Numbered from the stretch's first letter, positions 33,090 to 40,624 are shown. The stretch: DNA of 43,660 bases from Kiloniellaceae bacterium (GCA_021776095.1 JAJFGO010000096.1:1-43660), one strand, 5' to 3'. The notes: generated from the sequence alone by a model not told the origin. Numbers and translations: made by a program.

Positions 33090-33893
33090 ATGCGGTTGAA
33101 GCTGGCGCTTGCCGATACAATCGTACTGGACCCAGAGCTCGGCAAGTTAGCGTGCCGCGTCGGGCTGCGCATGCTGTCCTACCTCAACTTCCGTACCCTG
33201 CGCATGTGGCCCGGCGCCGAGACATTGGCGGCTGAACTCGATGCCGATCCGCGCAACGTCAAGCGCGCGCTGTCGAGCCTGTGCGGACCCAAGGGCTATT
33301 TCCAGCGGGTGCCTGGAACGGGTCGCGGTCCTGGCAATCCGACAGTCTACGAGGCGCGGTGGGACCGTGCTTTCGAGGGCGCGCGTGTCGCAAAGGCCCG
33401 ACGCTGCGAACTCGAAAAGGGGGTAAAAGCCGACACAAAAGGGGGTAAAAACGCCCCCTTAAAAGGGGGTAGCCCTGACACCCGATACCTTAGAGGGGAA
33501 CTCTCTGAGAAACCCTGCTTACTGGATACACCGAGTAGGGGGAGAGAGGGGTCTGGGGAGAGAGGGGGCGAAATAAGCCCTCTGGCCGACGAGCCTGCGA
33601 ACGGCATTCGCGACGCCAAGGTTGCTCGGCAAGACGACCAAGCGGCCGGTCCAGCGGTAGCCGGTCCACCATCGAGACAATTGCGCTGGCGAGCGGCCAA
33701 GGCTCGACCGCTTGGGCCTTGCGAACGCGCCGCACAACACCAGCGAGCGAAGGATCGGAGTCATGAAGACAACCAAGGCAACGGCATGTCGGCCTCTCAA
33801 AGCGGCGCGCCAACTGCGCCACAGGGCGGCGCAGCTTCGCAAGATGGCAGACGAACTGGACGCGACAGCGGACCAGCTTGCGCGGCCGGGTAG
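33090..33893 (+). CDS. Winged-helix phage protein, possible replication initiator
   Basis: A 267-residue protein from MRLKLALADTIVLDPELG. Residues 10–95 look like the winged-helix domain common at the head of phage replication modules (RMLSYLNFRTLRMWPGAETLAAELDADPRNVKRALSSL). The rest is low-complexity and charged. Three AAAAGGGGGTA iteron-like repeats lie within the gene at 33415–33471 and are read as KGG-type peptides, which fits an initiator with an internal origin. An in-frame start at 33027 is rejected: it encodes the integrase arm repeats. The last part overlaps a small ORF. Confidence 0.65.
   Translation: MRLKLALADTIVLDPELGKLACRVGLRMLSYLNFRTLRMWPGAETLAAELDADPRNVKRALSSLCGPKGYFQRVPGTGRGPGNPTVYEARWDRAFEGARVAKARRCELEKGVKADTKGGKNAPLKGGSPDTRYLRGELSEKPCLLDTPSRGREGSGERGGEISPLADEPANGIRDAKVARQDDQAAGPAVAGPPSRQLRWRAAKARPLGPCERAAQHQRAKDRSHEDNQGNGMSASQSGAPTAPQGGAASQDGRRTGRDSGPACAAG
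33415..33471 (+). repeat. Iteron-like direct repeats inside the winged-helix gene
   Basis: AAAAGGGGGTA at 33415–33425, 33437–33447 and 33461–33471, with 22- and 24-base periods (about two helical turns). The third copy is also the right arm of CCCCCTT-AA-AAGGGGG (33454–33469). A replication origin is inferred. Confidence 0.6.
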
Positions 33894-33963
33894 GACCGAT
33901 GGCGAAGTGGCCGTACAACACAACCCGGTGGCGGAAGCTTCGCAAGGCGAAGCTCAGCCGTGA
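33763..33963 (+). CDS. Possible small coiled-coil protein
   Basis: A 66-residue ORF from MKTTKATACRPL with AAGGATCGGAG before the ATG. Its middle (LRHRAAQLRKMADELDATADQLAR) has heptad-like spacing. It overlaps the 3' end of the winged-helix gene by 131 bases and the HNH gene by 65, in another frame, so it may be spurious. Function unknown. Confidence 0.35.
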   Translation: MKTTKATACRPLKAARQLRHRAAQLRKMADELDATADQLARPGRTDGEVAVQHNPVAEASQGEAQP

Positions 33964-34216
33964 TCCGCTCTGCGCATATTGCCCGCTTGGGCGCGTCACC
34001 GTGGCAACGCAAGTGGATCATCGCAAGCCGATATCGGCGGGCGGCGATGCTTGGGCCTGGGACAACCTGGTCTCGGCGTGCCCACCATGCCATTCGCGCA
34101 AGACGCAGCACGTCGACGTGCTCGGCAAGGATCGGGTGCCGGTGCAGGGGTGCGGCCAAGATGGCAGGCCGCTCGATCCAGGCCATCCCTGGAATGAAAA
34201 AATCTCTCAGGGCTGA
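33899..34216 (+). CDS. HNH endonuclease (phage packaging associated)
   Basis: A 105-residue protein starting MAKWPYNTTRWRKLRKAKL. The HNH motif is clear: DPLCAYC (first CxxC), QVDHRKPISAGGDAWAWDNLVSACPPCHSRK (His of the catalytic DH, Asn, then the second CxxC and His). Such small HNH proteins sit beside terminase genes in HK97-like phages and are needed with TerL for cos cleavage. Here it lies directly before terL. ATG 33899 is preferred to an upstream in-frame start at 33878. Confidence 0.88.
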   Translation: MAKWPYNTTRWRKLRKAKLSRDPLCAYCPLGRVTVATQVDHRKPISAGGDAWAWDNLVSACPPCHSRKTQHVDVLGKDRVPVQGCGQDGRPLDPGHPWNEKISQG

Positions 34217-34274
34217 GCAATACAAGACCGTGCGCCCAGTAAATAATTGAGTTAATTCGGAGACTTAGATAGCG

Positions 34275-35897
34275 ATGGGACTTAGAGGTCCAGGATCAAA
34301 CCGAAAGACGCTATTTCCCACCGCTGGGAAAAAGCGCCGCCGAAAGCATCCGTGGGAGCTCAAGGGCCTTTCGCGGGCGGCGCGGGTGATCGCGTTCCTG
34401 GAAAGCCTGCCTTGCACCAAGGGCTATGGCGCCGGCGAACCGCTCAAGCTTCTCGACTTCCAGAAGGACTGGATCGAGGCCGTCTACGCCGATGGCCAGG
34501 ACGGCGAACGGATCGTCCGAACCGCGGTTCTCTCCGCCGGGCGAGGCAACGGCAAGACCGTTATGATCGCTGGGCTGTGCCTGGCGCATCTGGTCGGACC
34601 CGAGGCGGAACCGCGCGCCGAGGTCTACAGCGCGGCGGCGGTTCGCGAGCAGGCGGCCCTAATCTTCGCCGAGATCGAGGCCTGGATCGTGCGCGTCCCC
34701 TGGCTCAAGGACCGGCTGAATGTGAAGCGGTTTGGCAAGGTGATCGAGGATATTCCGACCGGCTCGCTTTACCGCGCGCTGGCCTCCGACGCGCCGGCGG
34801 CGCACGGCCTGGCGCCGTCATTTGTCGCGGCGGACGAGCTGGCCCAGTGGAAGCGCCGTGAGCTCTACGAGGTCTTGAGGACCGCAATGGGCAAGCGGGA
34901 ATCGCCCCTCATGGCGGTCATCTCGACCCAATCGCCCAAGCCTAGCAACGTGCTTTCGGAGCTTCTCGACTATGGCGAGCGCGTGCGGGCCGGCGAGATC
35001 GAGGACGCCACATTCTACTCCCAGCTTCATGCCGCGCCGGACGACGCGGATCCCTGGATCGAGGAGACCTGGCGCCTGGCGAACCCGGGCCTCGGCATCA
35101 TCCGGTCCCTGCCGGAAATGGTCCAAGAGGCCGGCCGGGCCCGGCGCATGCCGACCTTTGAGCCCGCGTTCAGGAACCTCTATCTCAACCAGCGCGTCGA
35201 TGCCTCCGCCAAGGCGATTTTGCCGATCGAATGGGAGGCCTGCGGCGGCACCATCGACCTGGCCGCGCTCGAGGGCCGGCCGTGCTGGGCCGGCCTGGAC
35301 CTCTCCGCCACGCGGGATTTGACCGCGTTGGTCCTGTACTTCGGCGAAGACGCCGGCGCGGTGGTTGCGCACTTCTGGCTGCCGGCCGAGGGCCTGGGCG
35401 AAAAGCAGGAAACCGACCGGGTTCCCTATCGCGCTTGGATCGAAGCCGGGCACATCACCGCGACTCCGGGCGCGGCCGTCAACAAGGGCTTCATCGCCGC
35501 GACCCTGGCGCACCTGGCGGCGACCTACGACATCAAGGGCATCGCCTTCGACCGCTGGGGCATGCCGGAGCTGCAGCGCATCCTGGCGGAAGAAGGAACC
35601 GAGCTGCCGCTGGAGCCCTGGGGTCAGGGCTTCAAGGACATGGCCCCGGCCGTCAACGCCTTTGAGGCCGGCATGCTCGACGGCCGCCTGAACCACGGCG
35701 GCAACCCGGTGCTGCGCTGGATGGCGAGCAACATGGTTTTCGAAACCGATCCGGCCGGCAACCGCAAGCCGGCTAAAAACCGCGCCATAGACCGGATCGA
35801 CGGCATGGTCGCGCTGCTCATGGCCATGGGCCTGCACGCGCGCCAGCCCAAGGCCCGGGAGTACGATTTCTCGAGGTCGCTGGTTTTATCCGCATAG
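34275..35897 (+). CDS. Phage terminase large subunit (HK97 type)
   Basis: A 540-residue, full-length packaging motor (Terminase_1 type). Walker A SAGRGNGKT (87–95), Walker B FVAADELAQW (Asp 187, Glu 188), coupling motif VISTQSPKP (215–223), and RNase-H-like nuclease acidic residues in WAGLDLSATRDLTALVL (Asp 342, 348) and DRIDGMVALLMA near the end. All motifs look intact. No small terminase gene precedes it; the N-terminal MGLRGPGSNRKTLFP is itself reminiscent of small-subunit starts. The short tail protein fragment follows 12 bases on. Confidence 0.94.
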   Translation: MGLRGPGSNRKTLFPTAGKKRRRKHPWELKGLSRAARVIAFLESLPCTKGYGAGEPLKLLDFQKDWIEAVYADGQDGERIVRTAVLSAGRGNGKTVMIAGLCLAHLVGPEAEPRAEVYSAAAVREQAALIFAEIEAWIVRVPWLKDRLNVKRFGKVIEDIPTGSLYRALASDAPAAHGLAPSFVAADELAQWKRRELYEVLRTAMGKRESPLMAVISTQSPKPSNVLSELLDYGERVRAGEIEDATFYSQLHAAPDDADPWIEETWRLANPGLGIIRSLPEMVQEAGRARRMPTFEPAFRNLYLNQRVDASAKAILPIEWEACGGTIDLAALEGRPCWAGLDLSATRDLTALVLYFGEDAGAVVAHFWLPAEGLGEKQETDRVPYRAWIEAGHITATPGAAVNKGFIAATLAHLAATYDIKGIAFDRWGMPELQRILAEEGTELPLEPWGQGFKDMAPAVNAFEAGMLDGRLNHGGNPVLRWMASNMVFETDPAGNRKPAKNRAIDRIDGMVALLMAMGLHARQPKAREYDFSRSLVLSA

Positions 35898-35909
35898 GAG
35901 GAACGTCCA

Positions 35910-36341
35910 ATGGAAGTCTTAGCACCCAATGAGGGACAAATTTCGGTCGTCGCCTGCCCACATCCTTTCAAGGTGGCACGCACTGAATTGAACGTGCCGG
36001 CTGGCTTGACCCTGGCCGAGATTCTGGAGCGGGTCCAGCCGGATCCGGCGCTGCTCATGGGCGCCTATGTCGCGCTCGGCGACATCGAGGTTCCACAAGA
36101 AAACTGGCACCTGGTGCGGCCCAAGTCCGGCGCGCGGGTTATCATACGGGTCTGGCCGGGCGATTCCGGCGGTGGCAGCGGGAAAAAGACAGCGCTCCGT
36201 GCGGTTCTGGTGATCGCGGTGATCGCCGCCTCTGTTTATTTTCCGCCTGCGGCCGGGCTGGAGGGATTCGCGGCTGCTGCGGTCGGGGCGGGGATCGCAC
36301 TTTCGCGAGACTGGGCACTCAACGTGCGTGCGCTGCCATGA
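35910..36341 (+). CDS. Short tail-tip (gpJ/TipJ-like) N-terminal domain protein
   Basis: A 143-residue protein matching only the first domain of phage central tail-tip/host-specificity proteins: PHPFKVARTELNVPAGLTL, EILERVQPDPALL, YVALGDIEVPQENWHLVRPK, SGARVIIRVWP, a Gly/Ser linker, then a hydrophobic segment (RAVLVIAVIAASVYF). Complete relatives run to many hundreds of residues; this one stops at ALSRDWALNVRALP, where relatives read NALxPP and continue. A strong AGGAGG at 35897–35902 precedes the ATG, so it is translated well. Either a deletion product or a deliberate mini-protein. Confidence 0.65.
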   Translation: MEVLAPNEGQISVVACPHPFKVARTELNVPAGLTLAEILERVQPDPALLMGAYVALGDIEVPQENWHLVRPKSGARVIIRVWPGDSGGGSGKKTALRAVLVIAVIAASVYFPPAAGLEGFAAAAVGAGIALSRDWALNVRALP

Positions 36342-37090
36342 CGGCCTTTATCGCCACGCTATGCGAGAGCTTCGCGGTCTTGACCACGGATACGGAAAGT
36401 ATCCACATGGTGACTGGAGAGATCGGGCGCGTTCGAAAAATCGAAATCGATCCGTACCGCCGGGTGATTATGACGGGTGCCGGGCCCGCCGGCTGCATCG
36501 GTCATTGGTTCGCCTTGCTCAACGACGGCGAATTCCTGCCTCCCGGAGACATCGAGGACATAGGGGACTTCGCGCCGGCGGCCATGCGCGCGGCCTGGCG
36601 CGACTATGCGGAGCGTGAGCGGGACAACTTTCCGCCCGGCCTGGTTGACCGCATGGCGATGGCACGAGTCGTTCACATCGGCATCGACGCCGCCGGGCGC
36701 CCGCTGGGTTTCGCCCACGAGTATCCCGAATTCGAGGCGCGGCGGATCGAGCCCGGCGCCGGCCATACCATGATGCCGCCGGCGCATCCCGACGGACCCG
36801 AATACGACTCGCTCAGCGTCATGTGCGCCGGCGCGCTGAACGGGCAAAATGTCGAGGGGTTTCACCTGGCCTTCATCAAGAACGCCGCCTGGCAGTCGCG
36901 TGCGGGGCGCATACCGGCGCTCGCCGATGGCCTAAAGACGCACGTGGGCGGGCCGACCTTGATTGTCAGGATCGACGCGGAGGGCTACGGCGTGAGCTTT
37001 GTAGACGGCCCGCAGACGCGCTACGAGCGGTTCAGGTGGCCGGGCTCTAAGCAGGCTCCGCGCTCACGAAATGCCAAGAGGCAGTGTTGA
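36338..37090 (+). CDS. Hypothetical protein, Ntn-hydrolase-like N-terminus
   Basis: A 250-residue protein starting MTAFIATLCESFAVLTTDTES. The small strand–turn–strand start with TTD is reminiscent of proteasome-like (Ntn) folds, but no firm family match can be claimed. Its start overlaps the stop of the tail-tip fragment (ATGA), so it is translationally coupled. The 3' end overlaps by 44 bases the end of a leftward small gene. Function in the element is unknown. Confidence 0.6.
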   Translation: MTAFIATLCESFAVLTTDTESIHMVTGEIGRVRKIEIDPYRRVIMTGAGPAGCIGHWFALLNDGEFLPPGDIEDIGDFAPAAMRAAWRDYAERERDNFPPGLVDRMAMARVVHIGIDAAGRPLGFAHEYPEFEARRIEPGAGHTMMPPAHPDGPEYDSLSVMCAGALNGQNVEGFHLAFIKNAAWQSRAGRIPALADGLKTHVGGPTLIVRIDAEGYGVSFVDGPQTRYERFRWPGSKQAPRSRNAKRQC

Positions 37091-37235
37091 CGATCTTTTC
37101 ACTGCTGTGTGGGTTGCCAAGCTTGATCAGGGAACCTTCCACATCAAGGACAGTCCACACTCCTGCCTCATGCGTCCATTCACCGGACGAAGAAACAATC
37201 ATGATGATCCTGTATTCTTTTCCAAGGCTGAACAC
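37047..37235 (-). CDS. Small hypothetical protein, 62 residues
   Basis: From a GTG at 37235, preceded by AGGAGTGAGG, the product starts MFSLGKEYRIIMIVSSSG and ends NTASWHFVSAEPA. It has the look of a compact all-beta fold (alternating strands GEWTHEAGVWTVLDVEGSLIKLGN) found next to prophage and island genes. It is the only leftward gene in the element and overlaps the end of the previous gene tail to tail. Function unknown. Confidence 0.55.
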   Translation of the reverse strand: MFSLGKEYRIIMIVSSSGEWTHEAGVWTVLDVEGSLIKLGNPHSSEKIVNTASWHFVSAEPA

Positions 37236-37700
37236 GACCTCACTCCTGGTTATCTGTTTCGACGCTGCAGTTATCCTAGTCGATTCGTCCAGCCCTTGCG
37301 GCAAATATGGCGACCGAGGTGTGAGCCGACCGGCAACCTGACGCGTGCCGCTTGCGCGGCGCCGGACCTGGCATGACGCGCATTGCGGGGGATACATCCA
37401 CCCGCATCAGGAACGTTCGCGGTCCTTCGGCCGAACAAAAGCGCATTTGCGATAGGATTCTTCCTATCTGAGAGAACAGCACGGGAACCCTGCGCAAAAA
37501 TGCGCGTTCCGAGGAACGGGTCAGGATCGCCCATTGTACGCTTTGAAAACATGCGCACGGCCGTGCGCATTTTTGCGCGCCTCCTGGGTCGCGGACGGTC
37601 CGGTCGTGGCCTTGATGGGCCGGGCCATGGATGGCCTTGGCTATCTTATAAACCCTGACGACCGGTTCTAGGGTCCGGCCCCGTCCGGCACGGCAAAGAT
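37236..37700. promoter_or_regulatory. Palindrome-rich non-coding control region
   Basis: Together with the terminators that follow, 37236–37841 (606 bases) has no convincing gene. Seen: GATAGGA-N4-TCCTATC (37451–37468); GCGCA-AAAA-TGCGC (37492–37505); GTTCC-GA-GGAAC (37506–37517); a perfect 20-bp palindrome ATGCGCACGGCCGTGCGCAT (37551–37570); and GCGCA-TTTT-TGCGC (37565–37578) overlapping it. Repeated use of GCGCA/TGCGC arms suggests operators for one dimeric regulator, or an origin. Confidence 0.55.
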
Positions 37701-37703
37701 ACA

Positions 37704-37730
37704 GGGGCGCCCCACCGGGCGCCCCTTTTT
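37704..37730 (+). terminator. Intrinsic terminator
   Basis: GGGGCGCCC (37704–37712), loop CACC, GGGCGCCCC (37717–37725), TTTTT. A perfect 9-bp stem with a T-run, ending rightward transcription 600 bases past the last upstream gene, or the end of a small RNA from the control region. Confidence 0.8.
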
Positions 37731-37760
37731 CTATGTTCTGTTTCCCGTGGAACGTTTCAA

Positions 37761-37788
37761 GGCTCCGCCGGCGACGGCGGGGCCTTTT
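37761..37788 (+). terminator. Second intrinsic terminator in tandem
   Basis: GGCTCCGCCG (37761–37770), loop GCGA, CGGCGGGGCC (37775–37784, one G·T pair), TTTT. It lies 30 bases after the first terminator and before the MerR-like gene. Confidence 0.65.
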
Positions 37789-37841
37789 CGGTTTCCCAAG
37801 ATGGCGCTTGAGTTATGCGACAGTTTGTGGAAAATAACGGT

Positions 37842-38753
37842 ATGGCCCGACCGAAGAAATCAGGCGACGCGTTCAGCTACAACGATCTGGCCGTGGTCGC
37901 CGGGATAAGCGGGCGCGCCGTTCGGCAGGTCGCCGAGGCGGGCTTGCTGCCGCAAGGCGATGGCATCCGCACGCTCAAGCGGATTGCGGTGATCGGCGCC
38001 ATCGTGGCCGCCGGGGTTCCGCTCATGGCCGCCGCACAGGTCGCGGAAGCGCTGAACCTTGAATTCAATCAGGCCGATGGCGAAACGCCGAGCGGCTTGG
38101 ACAACCTGTACCGGGAGCTGCCCCCGCACGAAATCCGCCTTTTGTCCGATCATAACGACTACTGGCTGCATCGGGCGCTCTGCCGCTACCCCGAAATCTA
38201 TGCCCGCGGTCGGTCGATGCGCGGCGATGCAGTTCTCGAGATTGCAGACCGCGAGTTCGTTTTCGTCCGAGTCAAGGGCTTATCAGTGTCCATCCACAAC
38301 CCCTTTGTGCCGGGTGGGTTGTCGAAGACGCCGCCGCCGGAGGGGCGGATTGAGGATTGGCGCCGCGGCGGCAACCCCGTGTTTGTGGCCTTCGTTGAGG
38401 ACGTCGTGCCATTCGATGACGACGGCAAGCCGACCGCCGAGGCGATAGCACTAGATAGCAAAATGCGTGTTGCCTACGAGAACGCCGTAGGCCTGATCGC
38501 CGTCAACCTATCGCTGGCAATCCGCAATGGTCTCGACCAGCTCGCCGATCATCGGTCGGGTCAAAAAAAAAATTGTGAAATGACCATCCGTCACCACCCC
38601 ACGGCGATTCCGGCGGCCGCGCGGCCCGGCCGGGCATACCAAGCGATCCTCCCCGGCCGTGGGGTGGCCCCGCCACATCGATCCGACGCGGGGGCTTTTC
38701 ATCGGGGAAAGGTTCGCAAGGCCGCACTTCACTTCGTTCCACCGTCGCGATGA
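37842..38753 (+). CDS. MerR-like helix-turn-helix protein of the element
   Basis: The N-terminal domain (MARPKKSGDAFSYNDLAVVAG, then RAVRQVAEAGLLPQGDGIRTL) looks like a MerR/excisionase-type winged helix, followed by about 200 residues I cannot assign (LYRELPPHEIRLLSDHNDYWLH, FVRVKGLSVSIHNPFVPGG, NPVFVAFVEDVVPFDDDGK). As annotated it has 303 residues. The last 60, after an A10 run at 38563–38572, look non-coding and Pro/Arg-rich. With one more A the frame would stop after three codons (38580), suggesting that the working protein ends near residue 246. A regulator is plausible. Confidence 0.6.
   Translation: MARPKKSGDAFSYNDLAVVAGISGRAVRQVAEAGLLPQGDGIRTLKRIAVIGAIVAAGVPLMAAAQVAEALNLEFNQADGETPSGLDNLYRELPPHEIRLLSDHNDYWLHRALCRYPEIYARGRSMRGDAVLEIADREFVFVRVKGLSVSIHNPFVPGGLSKTPPPEGRIEDWRRGGNPVFVAFVEDVVPFDDDGKPTAEAIALDSKMRVAYENAVGLIAVNLSLAIRNGLDQLADHRSGQKKNCEMTIRHHPTAIPAAARPGRAYQAILPGRGVAPPHRSDAGAFHRGKVRKAALHFVPPSR
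38594..38667 (+). promoter_or_regulatory. Structured leader ahead of the capsid operon
   Basis: CCACCCCACGG (38594–38604) and CCGTGGGGTGG (38657–38667) are perfect 11-base inverted arms around a GC-rich 52-base interior. The structure lies 135 bases before the capsid ATG, in what is otherwise the doubtful tail of the MerR-like frame. Confidence 0.5.
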
Positions 38754-38801
38754 CGGGGGCGTCCCACGGGCTCAGGTAGCCCAAGATGGAGTTTTTTTCT
38801 T

Positions 38802-40097
38802 ATGACCATGAAAGACCTGCTTGAGACCCGCACCCGCCTGGTCGCGGACATGCGCGCCATCGCCGACAAGCCCGAAGGCGAGGGCGGCGACCTGAGCGAG
38901 GCGCAAGGGCAGCGCTTCGATGCCCTGAAGACCGAGCTGGAGGCGGTCGAGAAGAAAATCGAGCGCCAGGCCTTTATCGACGATGCGGAGCGCCGCATGG
39001 CCGGCCAGCCGGTCACCGGCACCGGCGACGGGCGCCTGGACGCGGCGCTGGGCGAGTTTAGCCTGGTCCGCGCGATCGCCGGCGCCGCCAACCTGGACGT
39101 GGACGATGGGCGCGAGCGCGAGCTGTCGCGCGAACTGGTCCGGCGTAGCGGGCGCACGGCGCAGGGATTCCTGGTCCCCTTGTCCGTCTTCCACGAGCCC
39201 GTCGAGCAGCGCGTCATCACCACCGCCGCGCCCGCCGGCGGGCCTGGCAGCAACATCATCGCGACCGACCACCTGGGCGGGCAGTTTATCGACCGGCTGC
39301 GCGCCGCCCTGCGGGTCCGCCAGCTCGGCGCCCGGGTGCTGAGCGGCCTGTCCGGGAACGTCGATATCCCACGCCTCAAGACCAGCGCCACGGCCGGCTG
39401 GGTCGCCGAGAATTCGGCCCTCACGCCCTCCGACGCCGAATTCGACAAAGTGGCCATGACGCCGAAACACGCCGGCGCCATCGCGGAGTTTTCCCGCAAC
39501 ATGCTCATGCAGTCCTCGCCCGATATCGAGCAACTGATCCGCCGCGACTTCGCCGCGATCCTGGCCGAGGCGGTGGATAACGTCGCGATCCAGGGCGGCG
39601 GCACGAGCGAGCCGGACGGCGTCCTGGCGACCACGGGCATCGGCGACGTGGCCATCGGCACCAATGGCGGCCCGATCACTTGGGACAGCGCGGTCGACCT
39701 TATCGCCGAGATTGAGATCGACAACACCGAGGGCACCGCCTTCCTGACCAACTCCAAGGTTGTGAAGTCGGCGCGCAAGACGGCCAAGGTGACCTCGACC
39801 GATAGCATGATGGTGATGGAATCCCCGCGCGAGCTGGCCGGCTTCCCGCTGGCCTCGACCAACCTGGTCCCCTCGACCCTGGACAAGGGAACCTCGACCG
39901 GGGTGTGCTCCGCCTTGTTGTTCGGTAACTGGTCGGACTTGCTGATCGGCTTCTGGTCCGAGCTGGATATCCTGGTCAATCCTTTCGAGGCCACCGCGTA
40001 CTCGAAGGGCAACGTCCAGGTGCGCGGCATGATGACCCTGGACCTGGCGGTGCGGCATCCGGAATCCTTTGCCGCGATCAAGGACCTGACCACCTGA
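38802..40097 (+). CDS. HK97-type major capsid protein
   Basis: A 431-residue HK97-fold capsid protein with an N-terminal delta-domain scaffold (about 1–105, coiled coil: LSEAQGQRFDALKTELEAVEKKIERQAF), normally removed by the prohead protease. The shell domain has VDIPRLKTSATAGWVAENSALTPSDAEFDKVAMTPKHAGA (P-domain and E-loop region), FAAILAEAVDNVAIQGGGTSEPDGVL, and the C-terminal GNVQVRGMMTLDLAVRHPESFAAIKDL. It starts the capsid–protease–portal–xis–int operon. Full length and apparently functional. Confidence 0.95.
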   Translation: MTMKDLLETRTRLVADMRAIADKPEGEGGDLSEAQGQRFDALKTELEAVEKKIERQAFIDDAERRMAGQPVTGTGDGRLDAALGEFSLVRAIAGAANLDVDDGRERELSRELVRRSGRTAQGFLVPLSVFHEPVEQRVITTAAPAGGPGSNIIATDHLGGQFIDRLRAALRVRQLGARVLSGLSGNVDIPRLKTSATAGWVAENSALTPSDAEFDKVAMTPKHAGAIAEFSRNMLMQSSPDIEQLIRRDFAAILAEAVDNVAIQGGGTSEPDGVLATTGIGDVAIGTNGGPITWDSAVDLIAEIEIDNTEGTAFLTNSKVVKSARKTAKVTSTDSMMVMESPRELAGFPLASTNLVPSTLDKGTSTGVCSALLFGNWSDLLIGFWSELDILVNPFEATAYSKGNVQVRGMMTLDLAVRHPESFAAIKDLTT

Positions 40098-40624
40098 TGA
40101 CCGGGACCCTCACCCTGGAGCGGCGGCAGGCCACGGAAGTCCGTGTGGCCGGCCGCCGCCTGGAGGGCCATGCCGCCGTGTTCGGCGTCGAGGCCCGGAT
40201 CGCCGATTTCGTCGAGGTCATCGCGCCCGGCGCCTTCGCCGCGTCCCTGAGCCAGGGCCAGGACATCCTGGCCCTGGCCGATCACGATCCGGCGCGGCTG
40301 TTGGCCCGGACCAGGAGCGGCACCCTGAGCCTGCGGGAGGATGCCAGAGGCCTGGCCTTCGCCCTCCAGGTGCCCGATACCCAGGCCGGGCGCGATGTGC
40401 TCGCCCTGGCCGAGCGCGGCGACCTGGGCGGTATGTCCTTCGGCTTCACCGTGCCCAAGGGCGGCGAACGCTGGCAGGGCCGCCGGCGGGAGCTGCGGGC
40501 GATTGACCTGAAAGAGGTTTCCGTCGTCTCCGCCTGGCCGGCCTACGGCGGCACCACGGTAGCGGCGCGGTGCCGCGTGCCGGCGCGCCTGGCCTTGGCC
40601 CGGTGCTATCTGGAGACACTGTGA
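40097..40624 (+). CDS. HK97 family prohead protease
   Basis: A 175-residue serine protease that matures the capsid. The catalytic residues are visible as His 63 (ALADHDPARLLAR), Ser 114 (GDLGGMSFGFTV) and probably Glu 140 (AIDLKEVSVVSAWPAY), as in the S78/U35 family. The start overlaps the capsid stop as TGATG, so it is translationally coupled. It is placed after the capsid gene, whereas most HK97-type clusters put it before. Confidence 0.94.
   Translation: MTGTLTLERRQATEVRVAGRRLEGHAAVFGVEARIADFVEVIAPGAFAASLSQGQDILALADHDPARLLARTRSGTLSLREDARGLAFALQVPDTQAGRDVLALAERGDLGGMSFGFTVPKGGERWQGRRRELRAIDLKEVSVVSAWPAYGGTTVAARCRVPARLALARCYLETL

Noticed and set aside
37271-37658. Short open frames on both strands in the control region
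   Set aside because: They follow the palindromes, have Arg/Pro-rich composition and no good start sites.
38729-40285. Antisense frames of 428 and 518 codons over the capsid gene
   Set aside because: Both are shadows of the HK97 capsid gene in GC-rich DNA, with no motifs.
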